64,000 nucleotides of DNA from Girardia tigrina (taxonomy: Eukaryota; Platyhelminthes; Tricladida; Dugesiidae): contig MQRK01241883.1 of the NCBI GenBank assembly GCA_001938485.1, positions 33,187-97,186 on the forward strand, given 5' to 3'. Each line of letters starts with the position of its first letter. Positions within the stretch are counted from its first letter, which is position 1. Below, piece by piece: positions 9,486 through 23,800 of the stretch. The notes under the pieces were generated by a model that did not search any database, was not told the DNA's origin, and worked only from the letters and a program-made list of their open reading frames with translations. The translations under genes and the position numbers were made by a program.

Positions 9486-12400
9486 GTATGTCATATATCT
9501 TGAAACAATTCTTCGTTTTGTGGAAAATTTGTCTCTTTTTTTCGAATTTTAGAAGAACCTCTCAAACCGGAAGAAGTAAAGTCAATTAGTTTTATGTGGT
9601 CGAAAATATTGGGAGAAAATGCAATTGTAATTGTAAGTATTTTTATTATATATAAATTTCTAAAAGAAAATTATTCGTAAAAAATAAAAAGATATTTTAA
9701 TTATAAAAATTTTAAATAATTAATAAAAACTTTTAATAAAATCATTTTTATTCAAAGAAAATTATTTAATTTTTATCATTTTGTCTTCAGCACATTATCT
9801 GAAATGCAAAAAAGATGCTATTGTATTCTGTATTTCCGTATATGTGTTTATATGTTTATATTAATAAACGACGGATACCAAATGCAATCAGACCCCATAA
9901 ACTATAAATATTTGCATAGGTCACATAAACTGTCGGATGGAAATATAGAAAAACAATTTGAACAAAAGAGCGCTATCCAGATATTTTGATCCGAAATTCT
10001 GGAAGTAAAATAGGTATGATTGCTACAATAGCTCGATTATCTCATGGTTTTCTTTATTTGAAACTAGATATAATTTAAATTAATACAAAGAAAAACTTTT
10101 CAAAAATATTTATGATCTTAAATAATAAATCATTTAAAAAGAATACTGTAAAAATACTAATATTTTCATAACATTAATCAATAGAGAAATCTCAACATAA
10201 TATACTAATCGCATTATTATATACTATGCACAGCATAGAAACAATACTTAAACAATATTCTTAATATAATACACAATAAAACAGTAAAAATGATATACAC
10301 TAGAGAAAATGTGTTATGTATCTTGATGTCATCCCTTCATTTTATTTTAACCCCTTAACGCATAAACTCGAGTATAGTTCGGGAACCGTTTACTGGCAAA
10401 TTTGTGCTCGTCCGGGCTGAACTCTGGCATCAAAAATGTTTGTATAACTTTAGAGCAAAAATATTATAAAAAATATTTTTTCAATTGCTCGATATATATT
10501 TATACAATTCATTTGTTTTGTATAAAAGAAATTCTGGTTTTTCACTATAGGTTTGTAGAACAAATAATAAAAAAATATCAATCAGAATCAAGGCTCACAA
10601 GGCATGGTCAGCCAAAGAAACTAGGACCTCACAGAGTAACGGAATGATCTTTTCCAGAATACATTCAGCCAACCGAAAAAACCTACTCCAACAAGATGAT
10701 GAACGGTATGCTGCAGTAAAAGGGATAAAGGAATAGGTAAAGGATAAAATAAAGGTAAAGGAAAGAAGATAAGGAAAAAACTTGCCTTTATTCAGAAAAA
10801 TGTAATGTAGACTTATGTGGTGTTCCTTGTTCTAAGATATATCACACTGAATTGAATTTGCAGTAATTAATAATTAATAAATATTAACGGTAAACTTGCT
10901 TTTCATTGTTTTTTTTACCTTTAATTGTATTAATACATTAATTATCAGTAATAAAAAATGATTTTTGGGCCGCTTTCGTGAATAAAAAAAATGCGTGTTA
11001 AGGGGCTAAACACCGCATTAAAATGGAATTAATATTGTATATATTATATTGTTGTCCCGGTTCGTCATGTCAAAGTCAGTTTTTTTGCCACCCGTAACCA
11101 TGTATATAAATGCAATTTCCGACAAATTTTGATTATTCTTGAATTTTCGAAAACATCCGACACATCGAAAACAGCAAAAGCACTAATGAAAGCAAGAGAA
11201 TATTCATAAATATAGTTGAACTTACTTGAACAGGATCGCCCAACCCATTTTTGACGTTTCTAAAACTCAGAGAAAAAGTTTCGAACATTGTCCAACAAAA
11301 GAATAGCTTAATATGCATATAAAATATTTAATAATTGAAATAATTCGAACGGTTACAAACAATATTACTCTATTTAAATTAAACAACTCCACTATATTTG
11401 TTTCTGAAAGGAAGAAGTCATATGAACTTTTCATTAATAATTTCCTTTTCTAATTAAATTAAATGCTTAATTCTTGTTATCAAATTTAATTTCTTATCTA
11501 ATCCTATTATACTTGTACTAGAAAAAGACCGGTCATATATGACGGAAGAGCTGAATTTTCTTCTTTGAAAGTTTTTGTTTTAATTTTAAAATCATAATTA
11601 TTCTAAAATAAATATATTTTATATGCATGTGTTAGATACTATTTAAAAGTCTGCAATCGTTCTATCATATAATTCATATATACAGCAATTCTGCAGATTC
11701 TGCTTATTTTTGGCTTGTAATTTCAAATTAGCCGGAGTTATGAATTGATTATAAAATTAAGCCATGTAAAAGCAAGAAAAAAATTGATCACAGCAAACCT
11801 TGAGTGTTACACAGTTATACTCTTGTATATATATATATATAATTAACAAGAATCATTCTTCTGATTCAGTACAAATTTGACTTCCCATTTAGTAACAACA
11901 TTATTTCTAAAAACTAACGAATCAATCAATCAATGACACTAAACTCTCGAAAATTAAAAGTAATAAATACAACAGGCATAGACCATGGGTGAAAAATTTC
12001 AAGTTAATAGGATTAGGAATGTAGTTACACAGTTTTGGTTACCTTGGCGAAACATGGAAATACAAACCTATGGAAAAGTTGACTATCCGATAATTTTATT
12101 TATATTTTACAATTTCATATTTGTATTATAAATGCGAGGACCGTATTAATAGAATTTCATTTCTCTGAATTAGTAGAAACCAAGCAGCAAAACCAAGTTC
12201 AACAAAGGAGCTCCTCGAAGTGCATCTGTCTAAATGATTCACAATGCAGAGTACAACTTGAAGGGGATAAAGTTTGAACTTTCGATTGAAAAAGATTCTC
12301 TGCTCTTGGTAAAGGCAATAAGAAACATAAATAACTTTATTAAAGTTTTAATGGTTTTAATATATAATGTTGGTTTATGNNNNNNNNNNNNNNNNNNNNN

Positions 12401-15400
12401 NNNNNNNNNNNNNNNNNNNNNNNNNNNNNATATATATATATATATATAATTAACAAGAATCATTCTTCTGATTCAGTACAAATTTGACTTCCCATTTAGT
12501 AACAACATTACTTCTAAAAACTAACGAATCAATCAATCAATGACACTAAACTCTCGAAAATTAAAATTAATAAATACAACAGGCATAGACCATGGGTGAA
12601 AAATTTCAAGTTAATAAGATTAGGAATGTAGTTACACATTTTTGGTTACCTTGGCGAAACATGGAAATGCAAACCTATGGAAAAGTTGACTATCCGATAA
12701 TTTTATTTATATTTTACAATTTCATATTTGTATTATAAATGCGAGGACCGTATTAATAGAATTTCATTTCTCTGAAGTAGTAGAAACCAAGCAGCAAAAC
12801 CAAGTTCAACAAAGGAGCTCCTCGAAGTGCATCTGTCTAAATGATTCACAATGTAGAGTACAACATTAAGGGGATAAAGTTTGAACTTTCGATTGAAAAA
12901 GATTCTCTGCTCTTGGTAAAGGCAATAAGAAACATAAATAACTTTATTAAAGTTTTAATGGTTTTAATATATAATGTTGGTTTATGTTGTCTTTCTATCT
13001 TTAAGAGATGATTTGTGGTCACTCATGTAAGAAATATTTCCATTTCACTAGCGACCATCTGAAATGTTGTAAGAATTGAGTGCATGAAAATGTTGATAAA
13101 TGATAGAAAGAGGTCACGAATTACGAAACATTTCTTGACATCATTTAGGAATAGTTCTATATATATTAAAGAATTTCAGAAAAAAATCATTTTTTTCAGC
13201 TAGTTGTCAGACTAACTCAATGCATTTTACCGAATTCCAAAATTATAAAAGAACAGAACATTATAAAATTAAAATTTATGCCAGTTAAATATAGCAATTA
13301 ATATTGGAAAAATAAAACTAATCAAAACAAAATAGTCCTAAAATAACTACCCTAATATTCCAGAAATAATGAACCCCCTAGATAATACGCACTTACTTTT
13401 TTTGGCATGAAAAATGAGAAAATAAAAGTCTCTAGATAATCCTCATCTGAACCACCCAACAAGAAAATGTCGGTATTGCGGTGTAGCGTCGTAAAAATAA
13501 AATTAAAAGACTTGTGTCCTCATATATTGCGCTGCAAGATTTTGGATCTACAGGACTAGTAAAAATAGGGTTTTATTTAGGAAATAATGAGTTATATAAA
13601 ATTAATAATAAATATTACTCAATACATTTTTATATTCTATTCTTAGACGTCGCGATTTCGGAGACAGAAGCCTCATTTGGGATTCCGAATCTCAACGAGC
13701 CGTACAGATAATGGATTTCAGCATATGGTTATTGATGTCGTTGAGAATAGCGACATTTCTCAAAATACTCACATAAGGCCAGAGGATATTTTACTCGAAG
13801 TAATATTATTATAGAAAAAATGATGAACATGTATATATATATAGATAGTAAAGATTTGCAAAGGTATCTTAGACATTAATGTTTGTTGTTTTCTTTCCAT
13901 TTTTCTATTCATTAACTTTCTTACATCTCTATTATATAACGCAACACATTTATGGTTGGCCATCTTATTTTAATGACTTTTCATCCTATTTTCAAATTGT
14001 AAAAGTTATCTTCTTTGGTCATAATAACTTATTTATTTTGATTGCAAGAATTTAAATTGATCTTCATTCTCGTTTCAAATTTCACATTAATCGTAAATAC
14101 CATTTTAAATAACTGTTGGTGACATGGCTGACAAAAAAAGTTATATTTTCGGTGATAAAAATAGATGGTTTTAAAATATTTTATCCAATAGTATAAACAA
14201 ATAATATTTCAACAATAAAAATAATAATAGGAGTTTTAATTTAAGCAATATCTATTAAACAAAAACACTAACAGGAAGATGAGAGATAAGTCAAGAACCC
14301 AATATTTAATGAAAATCAGGTAAGTATATGGATGAATAATAATGTATCTTACGGAATCTGACCGATAATAACGTCAGTAAACAAGATATTCAGTTATTGT
14401 ATCTCTTTGTCAAAAAATTACGGTAGTCGGTTATCTAATCTGCTCTAATTCTGCTCTTCTGTTTTCTTCTTTTCTTTATTCTTTCTAGATATGAATTCTA
14501 GGGATATTTGAATAAAAAGAACTTCTCTTTTCGTTGTATCACATACTATCGAAATGTTCTATCAAATAAAAACCACAATTGAATTTTCAGATATTCAGAA
14601 ACGATTATAATTTTTTAAGACGGAATACTCGTTAACCCTTTCCAGCCCAAATTATTATTTTTGAAAAAAAATCCGTTACAATGTTGATTTAAATTGCTAA
14701 GAAACAAATGAGAATCGCGCTTTTTTGGATTCTGATATATGTAGTGTCATCTATTAGACTTTTTAGAAACTATTACTATGTGTAAAATTTAAATTGAGTA
14801 AAAGAGATAACTGTAATTCAATTTTTCAAATATGTTGCCATATGGGAACAATGAGCTGGAAAGGGTTAAATGGAAATTATGAATTTCCACTTTTACTTTT
14901 TTTTGCTTAGATAATCTTAATTAATTATAAACTCCATCAATATCATAATTCTGCTACATAAAAAAATCCCCCAAAAATAATACAGGTCTGAAAACATAAA
15001 TTCATTCATAAATAGTAGTCATCTTTCCATAAGTGATATTAAATTATCATTTAGTAACATAAAGCTTTTAAAACGAATCATCATACATGCCTGAGCATTT
15101 ATGAGTCTCAAATATATAAATACATGTTAATTTTTTACCAAAAAAAGATTTATACAAAAATATATCATTTTAAAATATTTTACAATAATGCTTTAAAATA
15201 TTTTGTAAATAATAAAATTTTCAACAATAAACATTGTTCTTCACTTCTTTTCATTATTATTAATTCTATTATTGACATAAATACAATTATTAATAACACA
15301 AACAAAATTCTCATTACAACAATTCTCGGAAACATTTTCGTGATTTGTCATCACTTTTGAATTTTCTATTTTGCACTATTGGAAATGGAATTTAAATTAT

Positions 15401-17382
15401 TTCGTTAAATTAATTTTCAAAGATATTATTGAATTAAATTATTTCATTAAAGAGAATTTAAAGTTATTTTTAACAATAAAATTCAATTTAAAAATATTAT
15501 TTAGTTTTACAATTATTAAACATTAAAAAAATTATTAATTATTTTGAAAGTAAATATATTCCAAAATTTTCAATAAATAATTTCAGATATATAAGGATTT
15601 AAAATATTAATCACCCATTCGGGTTGGAGTGACAAAATGAAACATTAAAAAAGATTTCGGACAGTTATAATTAAAAGTTTGTTTATAAAATTAGTAATAA
15701 AATTGTTTTCGAAATAAATGAATCTTACGAAAATATATCTCAAACATTGTATCTGTATTTAGAGAACTTGGAGTAACTTTATGCTAAATTGACAATTCCT
15801 ATTGTCAATTTTGTTACGGAATACGTGATCCAAACTTCAGATCTTATTCCATAAAAATTGAGATCTTGAACATATTTTAAAATCAATCATTGTTTCATAC
15901 TGCACACAATTAGTAAATTAGGTCGCTATGATAAACAGAATAGGTCTAAAAAGTACGAAATATGAATGTTTGGTTTTCATTTGTTTAACATGTTGAATAC
16001 AAACAATGAGATAACTCGTAGTTTATATATATAATTTTCTGGTGAATTTAGTCTTTATTAACCAATAAATATTTTTTAAAATTTTTTTAATAATTTAACA
16101 ACAATAAAACCGAAAATCAATTTGTTGATGAATATATGCCAAACCAGCTGAACAATTGATAATGTTACGAGGAATATGCCTCAAATAGCCTCAACAACCA
16201 GTAGAAGTAATGCATGCTGTTTCTGTCATAATGATTTCAAATAATATAACAGTTGCTCATTTCCTTAGTTTAGATCGAGATAAAAATTTTAATAGATGTG
16301 AGGAATATTTGGAATGTTTGATGCTTTGTGTTTGAATGTTGTATGTTTATTTGGAATTGTGTCACTCCTACCCAGAGGGTTTATTAATAATTTTAATTCT
16401 TATTATCTGAAAATATTTATTGTTTAAATTTATTTCTAATTTAAAATAATTGTAAAATTTTAAAGAAGTTTATTAATTTCATTTGCAATTTTTAAATAAA
16501 TAAATCGAATTAATATCTTTTAAATAATTAATAATCATTTTAATTCTTAACCAATAAACTTTGGAATAAACATTTTAACAATTTATGTAAGTCTCCATTT
16601 GTTCAGATAATAACATTAAAGTTATTAATTAATAGACTGATGCAATCTTACGAAAGCTTTGACAAAGAATGCCGTGAGGACAATCAAACTTGTTGTAATA
16701 ATAAAAGTATTAAAAGTCATATTAATGCTCTTAATAATAGAAAACCATATTAAGATGTTACTCTTTGAGTATCATTCCGTCTGTAAATACGTGCATTATT
16801 CAAAATTAAGCAAGCATTTTCAATTATCCTAACATAGCCTAAATATTTACAAAGCTCATCCGCATCTTCATAAAAATATCAGCATTTACTATAGAATTAG
16901 TAATTGTTTTACAATATCTAATTCCATCAATTACAACACTTGTTATTAAAGATACTGAGCGGCTCCAAAAGTTTTGGCATTTTTACTATTATCCTAGTTC
17001 CTTGTCCCGTCCTTCCATATAATCTTCTGAGACGTAAATAATCTCTATATACAATAATTTCTTAGCTGATAGTGGATATGTTAATATTTCTCAGAAGTGA
17101 GTTTTATATCTTAAAATTTAGGCTTATCTAAATCAACTTACCTTTACAAAATAACATTATGTATATTTTGTTTCTCTTTTTCATTTTAACTTTTAGTTAT
17201 ATTTTTTATATTTATTTTTTATTAACATGAAATATTGACTTCACAAGCTTCTATATGTCCTAAAGTGGTAATATATATTACGAGTATGTGATATATTAGG
17301 TTGTCCTAAAAGTTCCAGGTCAATAATAAAAATACAACTTTTTTCAAATTTATTTTTGGCATTATTTATTTGATATTGATAT

Positions 17383-17432
<50 letters not shown>

Positions 17433-20400
17433 TTATTTATAGCAAAGCTTGAAATCTGTGTGTTGCTGCGTCACTATTGGAAGAAAAGCTTGACAACACG
17501 AGATGCTACCAAGGCAATTTGCAAAGTTAAAGGTACACAAACGGTCGGAAAAAGCACGGCAATTGATTGGTTCAAGCGTTTCAATAAATGCAACTTTGAC
17601 TTGAATGACAGTCCTCGTTCTGGACGACCAATAAAATTGGATAATGATGACTTGCAACCAGAGTTGGACATGAAGTCTTCGTCAAGCACTTGCAATTAGA
17701 GCATTTGAGCTTGCAGTTGCATTTGAAGCAGCTCGACTTTGTACATAAGAAACTGCGTCAAGATCCACATGAACTTACCAAAGCACAGGCCGATAAAAGA
17801 GTCCAAATTTGCCGACAACTGCTGCAGAATCCACGAGATGACCACTTTTAGAAACGAATGGTGATGTCGGACGAGAAGTTTGTCTACTTGGTCAACCACA
17901 ACAGAGAGAAGCGATGGGTTCCACCGGGTCAAGAAACGCCGTCAGTTCCAAAACAAGATCGATTTGGCTTGAAAATCATGTTGTGCATCTGGTAGAACTT
18001 TGAGGGAGTCGTGTACTTTGAGTTGGTTCAGAACGGCCTGGCCATCAATGCAGAGCTTTATTGTCAACAGCTGGACCGTATCTACGAGAAGCTCAAGGAG
18101 AAGTACCCCGCCTTAATCAATTGAAAACGTGCACTGCTTCAGCAAGACAATGCCAAGCCGCATACCGCCAAGAATACCACGGGCAGGTTCCAAGAGTTAG
18201 ATGGAGTCGAAATTCTGCCGCATCCTGCTTACAGCCCTGATTGCACTCTATCCTACTATAGCCTCTTCCGATCCATGCAACACTTCTTGAAAGGCCGCCG
18301 ATACGTAGCATTCGATGAACTTGAACAAGCATGTCAAGAGTTCTTCAATTCGAAGCAGCCTGAATGGTACTTTGACCAGATCCGAAAGCTTACATACCGT
18401 AGGTAGAAAGTAGTCCAAAACGATGGACTGTACTTTGAAGAATAATTGTTATTTATATAAAATCAATTCTTGCACAAAAAATGTATTTTTCATTCTTGAC
18501 CGGTAACTTTTAGGACTTGCATAATATACTTGCATAAAATAAATAATTAAATGCATCCAAATGTGAATAGTATTACCTACTTTCGTGAGACTTGTTTATT
18601 TCTATGAACGACTCATTAATACATGCGCTTGTGAACTCAATGTGAATATGAATATCCAATCCGTTGCTCACATGTTTTTCATTCACATTTTACCAAGTGA
18701 AAAATATTATATTTTTTATAAAGAAACATAATTTAAGTAAATAGTTTTCATTCATAGTGTTTAGCATCGTTTATGAAGGTTATCAAAGGGTCGATTACGA
18801 TGGAGCATTATTGCTTCCACTGTATCTGATGAAGCTCTAATTTATGTTTCAAGATGAATAAGTTTATAAAAAAGTTTATTTTTCCTCTTTCGCCAAAAGT
18901 GCATTTTCTCCTTGCGGCAGATAATACACTAATTTCTAAGAATTTTCTATCTGAATGTTATTATTTTTCTTTATCTTAATTTTATTATCCTCTTTAATTG
19001 ATTTTTAGTTTAACTGACATATATTATATTTTGATTTATTTTTACATACTCTTTTATATCTTGTAATGATTTATTTATTCATTCATACAAATATTTTTAA
19101 TATTTGCTGTATAATTTAAACAAAATTATATGTTTTTTAATTTTGAAAATATAAAAATTTAATTAATATCTCTCATTATAGTATTAATATTAAGAAAAAC
19201 AATGTTTAATTTATTGATAAAACACTATAATGGACGTAAAATGTTTTCAGGTGAACGGCGTAAATCTCTTACAGATGAGCTACTCAGAGATGTCCATTCT
19301 TTTGACTGGTCTTCCCGCAAATATACAAATGGTTTATCTAAAAAAAGAGAATGAATATGAGAAATTGGAAGGATCTCACGAAGACAAACATCAGCCGACA
19401 AAGGTCAATATAAATTATATTATAACATATATAAATATTTCACCATCTGATTTTCATTTGTTCTTGTGCTCTTGAACGAATTACGTAGAATATCCTTCAG
19501 TGAAAGGATCCAACTCAAAGATAAGTGGCACTAATTCTCTGAATCCGCAATATTCCTGAACATTTGGAAACCATCTTATATAGCATTTTACAATGAAATT
19601 GAACTTCGGTGTTAAGTGTCCTCGGGATTACGTGCCCGGGATTAACTGTACCGATATTACCTGTCTCTTGATTAAGTGTCTCCGTACCAACCAATCATAG
19701 AGACTCTTTCGATTTTTTATTTATTCGATAATTCTCTCCAAAAAACGACTTTGAACTTTTTGCAAAAGTTCAATTTCATGGTAAAAATGCTATATAATTG
19801 CAGAAGAATATCTATGTGATTAATTACCTTAGTTATTAAATAAAACAATTTACAAAAATGCATAAACATTTGCCCCAATCCAAAAATATAAGTAATGGGA
19901 AACTTCTGAAAGTTGGGGCATATATAGAAAAATGATATCGAATTAATATTTTATAAAGTAATATTCTGTTGAAAATCGGCGATCAAAGATTTTCTATTTT
20001 TGCTGTACGCATAATTTTAATTTTAATAATTTTTAGTTTTCTATGTTTTTTCTATTAACTATGTTAAGGTCCTCAGGTTAACAAATTAAAGAGTAAATAT
20101 TGCCAATAGACCCATTTACATAAAGGAATATTTCGGACTTGGGCAACCAAAACATAAAAGGTTAAATATTAGCGATTCGTGATAAAAATATGTTTCAATC
20201 TTCCCTACATTAATTCTCTTAATAACTACTTAGACAAATATAAAATGATCATTTACCTGTAGAAAAGTGGTACGAAATCATCTGAAATTATTAGCGAGAA
20301 ATAGATACAAGAAAACTCTTCCAAACTCCTCTAACCAAGAAAAAATACTTTATTAAAGTTTATTTTTTACAAATATTTGGTAAAATTTCTTATCATTATT

Positions 20401-20781
20401 TTTCATCAAAAAAGGTTTTAGAAATATCTTTAATCGCCAAACAATTAGTCTTACAACCGGTAATGCCTGCTGCACCTGTAGAGCAAGTTCTATTAGAAAA
20501 TCGATGTGTATTCATTAATTTTGTTGCACTTTCCCTAAAATTTATAAATAAATAAATAATTTTCATATGCAAATGGTTAATTTAAAAACTGTGCTGCACT
20601 TTGCACTGTAGTCGATTTTATGTGCATGAAAATAAATATATTATATTTACTTTTTAAAATACATTGAAAATACATAAAAAATTCCGAAAAATGAAAAATG
20701 TTATGCCATAATTAAACTAAATCACAATCTCTTAAATAAATTTCAAATTCATTAAAATTAATTATTAATTATATTAATAGC

Positions 20782-20815
<34 letters not shown>

Positions 20816-23800
20816 GTTGATATAATGAATCAGATAATTATAATTATAATTAAAATCTTTTTATTATTATTATGTAAAATAAAAAAATAATGAAGTAAAT
20901 AAATATTTTAGTAAATAAATAAATAATATTATTTTACACAGTGATAAAACGGCACACTTTTATTGACAGAATCTTCCTCAATTGTTCTTATCTCGGTCGT
21001 TGAGTGCTCGAATTCTTCGGTAAATTCCTAACGGATACTTACATTTTTTATTAATTATTTTGAATTATATTAATATTATTATTATCGTACTTTACTTTTA
21101 TGATTATTTCAAAAAAATACTTTATTTAATTTATTCTAAATCTTTTAGAATGAGTTTTTAAAAAATGTACCATAATTTACTGCGGATAACCCGCACCCAT
21201 GTATAAACCGCATCTCAATTTTTGATCATTAAGTATCTTTCGAAAATGAAGTTCCTTGTATAACCCGCACCGTGTATAACCTGTTTATCTTATTACAAAA
21301 TCTTTTTATAAAAATTAAATTATAATTTTTAAAAATTATAAAAGATATACAGATCGGAGCAACATGTACTAAAAAGTGTAATTTTACCATTATGTTATCT
21401 GATGGAGGAAAGGGCACCCAAATGGCAATTTTCAAACAAAAACAATACAAAAGGAGAAATTCCCAAGTGGCATTGTTGTGAAGGTAAATGAAAAGGGATG
21501 GATGGATGAACAAATGTTTAGCAAGGGGCTAACCGAAATATGGAAAAGACGAAAAGGAAAAGGACCATTTAATATAAATTCCATTTTGATTTATGACTCA
21601 GCAAAGGGTCATTTAAAAGAATGTGCGACGACAGCCGTTTTAACACATATGCAAAAAGTGGTCATCAAAGGAGAGTCGACAAAAAAACTACAACCCCTGG
21701 ATTTGAGCGTAAACAAGTCATTTAAATCTCACATAAGAGATCATTGAGAGAATTGGATGATTAGTGGCAATCATACTTATACTAAAAGTGACAAGATGCG
21801 TTGAGTACCTATTTGTGAATTTTTTCGATGGATCGTGGATAGCTGTAATTCGATCAAAGCTGAATGCATTAAAAATTGTTTTTGAAACTGGAAAATTTGT
21901 ATCTATGAGAATGAGAGTTCTGCTGTAATGGAAGAACATGATGAAAGTTGTGCATGGGTGAACGGCTAAGGTCCAAAAAAGGAAAGAAGTATACAATCTC
22001 TTCAATTGCTGAGGGAGTTATCTGGTTTGCAAAAGGAAACAATTAGAGTCATTCTCACATCGTAACTTTGTCTCAGAAACTCCTGCTGAATGTGGATTCC
22101 TCACAGTCTTAATGAGGCGAAGAAGCGTAACAGAATGACTAGCCCAGAAACTATCTTTGCCATTTTTGCTCACCACACAATCGAGTATCTAATGCAGCAT
22201 TGGGTAACAAAGAACGACAGTTAGTTTTTGTACAAAATGGCTCTTACAAAGGAAGCAAACATGGCTTGGTGTCATTCCACCAACGACATCAAACTGTCAT
22301 TCGACCCAAACTCACTAACAAAAAGCTTTAATTCTCTTTGCTTTCACGGGTGATGGGAAGATAAGTTGCAGATGTGTGCTTGCCGCCAGGTTATTCAATG
22401 ATCTAAGAACGATAAGTGGATTTCTTTCGGTCAATAGGAGAAAAATTGCGGCATGTTCGACATCATCCAAAAAGCTCTGTGAGTTGGTATACAATGTGCA
22501 TACCGTGCAGTACATAACGGAATTCTTTCAGTATCATGGTGTCTCTATCTTCAAGCAAAGAGCATACGGTCAGTATATAAACTAATGTGACCGTTGACTT
22601 TTCAAATCCGTTTAGCATTTATTTCTTGGTTTGAAGCTTGTTGATAGTCTTGAGAATTTGAAGATTTTTAGAGTTTTTATCTGATTTTCTGTACAGGTCC
22701 GATCTTAAGGAACTTCACAACAATGTTTACAGTTCCTATATCTATGAATTCCTATTGTATTTGTATGAATACAGGTGAATTATGTCTTCAGTATTACTCA
22801 GATACATTATAAACGTGTTTTAGAATGTTCGTCAAAAATGAAACAATGCTCATGGACAAATTTATAAGACCATATATAACTAGACCATGCATAATCATAT
22901 GCATCCTCGGATATTTGCATTAAATATATCTTACTTCAGTGTTGTTATCAATAATTTTAATTTATAAAATCATTATTTCACAAATTTGAAAGGAATAATA
23001 ATTCTTGATTAAGATTTGAAATAAATACAAAGACCTGTAAATTATAATAATTTATATATAGAAATATAATAGTGGGTGGATGTATCCGATACAGATAATC
23101 GTTCAAGGGTCCCGTAAACTTTCAGAGGGTCTTGAGTTCATAAATAATGTGAGTATTTTAATTTCATGTGTTTTACTAAAGGTTTTATCAGTATTTAAAT
23201 AGACTAATTTAATGAAAAATGCTTCCAAGTGCGTCATTCAGAAAATTAATTCCAATGGATACTTTTTCAATGACAAAAGAATCTCGGTTAATGATTCCTT
23301 TCGAGAGATCAGTAACACTGAAGTATACAACCATCAAGACAAGGATATGTACAAGTTTTTTCTTTCAAATAAAAGCAGCGTTTTGTTACTTTCAATTGCT
23401 AAATATAACACTACCTATTTCCCCCAAAAACCTTGCTTTCCGGTGAGCTTTTTAGTTTATGTAGAACAACAAAAGAATTTCAATAATAATTCAATAAGAA
23501 TTACATTATTTTTAGATTACAGAAAGATGTTCTTCGTCCTTACAGACGCATGTGAAAAGAATAGATGAAGTATCTCAGAGAAAAAGGTCGATTTCACAAG
23601 AACTTAAAACCAAATCTCGAGAAGGTTAATAATATTTTAATTATTTTGATAATTATTTTTAATAATTAATTGATTTTATTTGTTTTAATATAATAATAAT
23701 ATAGGGCTTTTCGACCAGTTTCATAACATATGAATTTTAAAATATATTAATTAAATGTTTTTCATTCAAATTCAGAAAATATTCGATCAAATTCATAATA

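Larger units (their letters stand above)
17296..18534 (+). mobile_element. mariner element with both ends, inactive
   Basis: The terminal inverted repeats share GTCCTAAAAGTT and a TATTTTT-type inner part; the element is flanked by TA at 17294-17295 and 18535-18536. At 1239 bp it is the normal mariner length. A (TA)n run at 17383-17428 replaces the usual 5' leader. It lies in a PDZ-gene intron in sense direction. Confidence 0.9.

Noticed and set aside
9804-9989. 61-codon plus-strand frame after a CTTCAG.
   Set aside because: No family match and wrong phase for joining PDZ exon 2; exon 2 joins 13647 cleanly.
12234-12463. Open frames across the N run at 12380.
   Set aside because: Produced by N bases and the TA repeat; no coding evidence.
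13370-13470. Repeated CTAGATAAT(C/A)C(T/G)CA blocks resemble pogo/Tigger subterminal repeats.
   Set aside because: No opposite end and no transposase; two short blocks are not enough.
16965-17000. GGCTCCAAAAGTTTTGGCA looks like a Tc1 terminal repeat with the CCAAAAGTTTTGG palindrome.
   Set aside because: No partner end within 2 kb and no transposase besides the mariner, whose ends are different.
19430-19475. SPSDFHLFLCS resembles the mariner SPDLAPSDYHLF motif.
   Set aside because: It directly follows the PDZ exon's donor site, and the downstream frames do not continue as mariner with any confidence. Too short to call.
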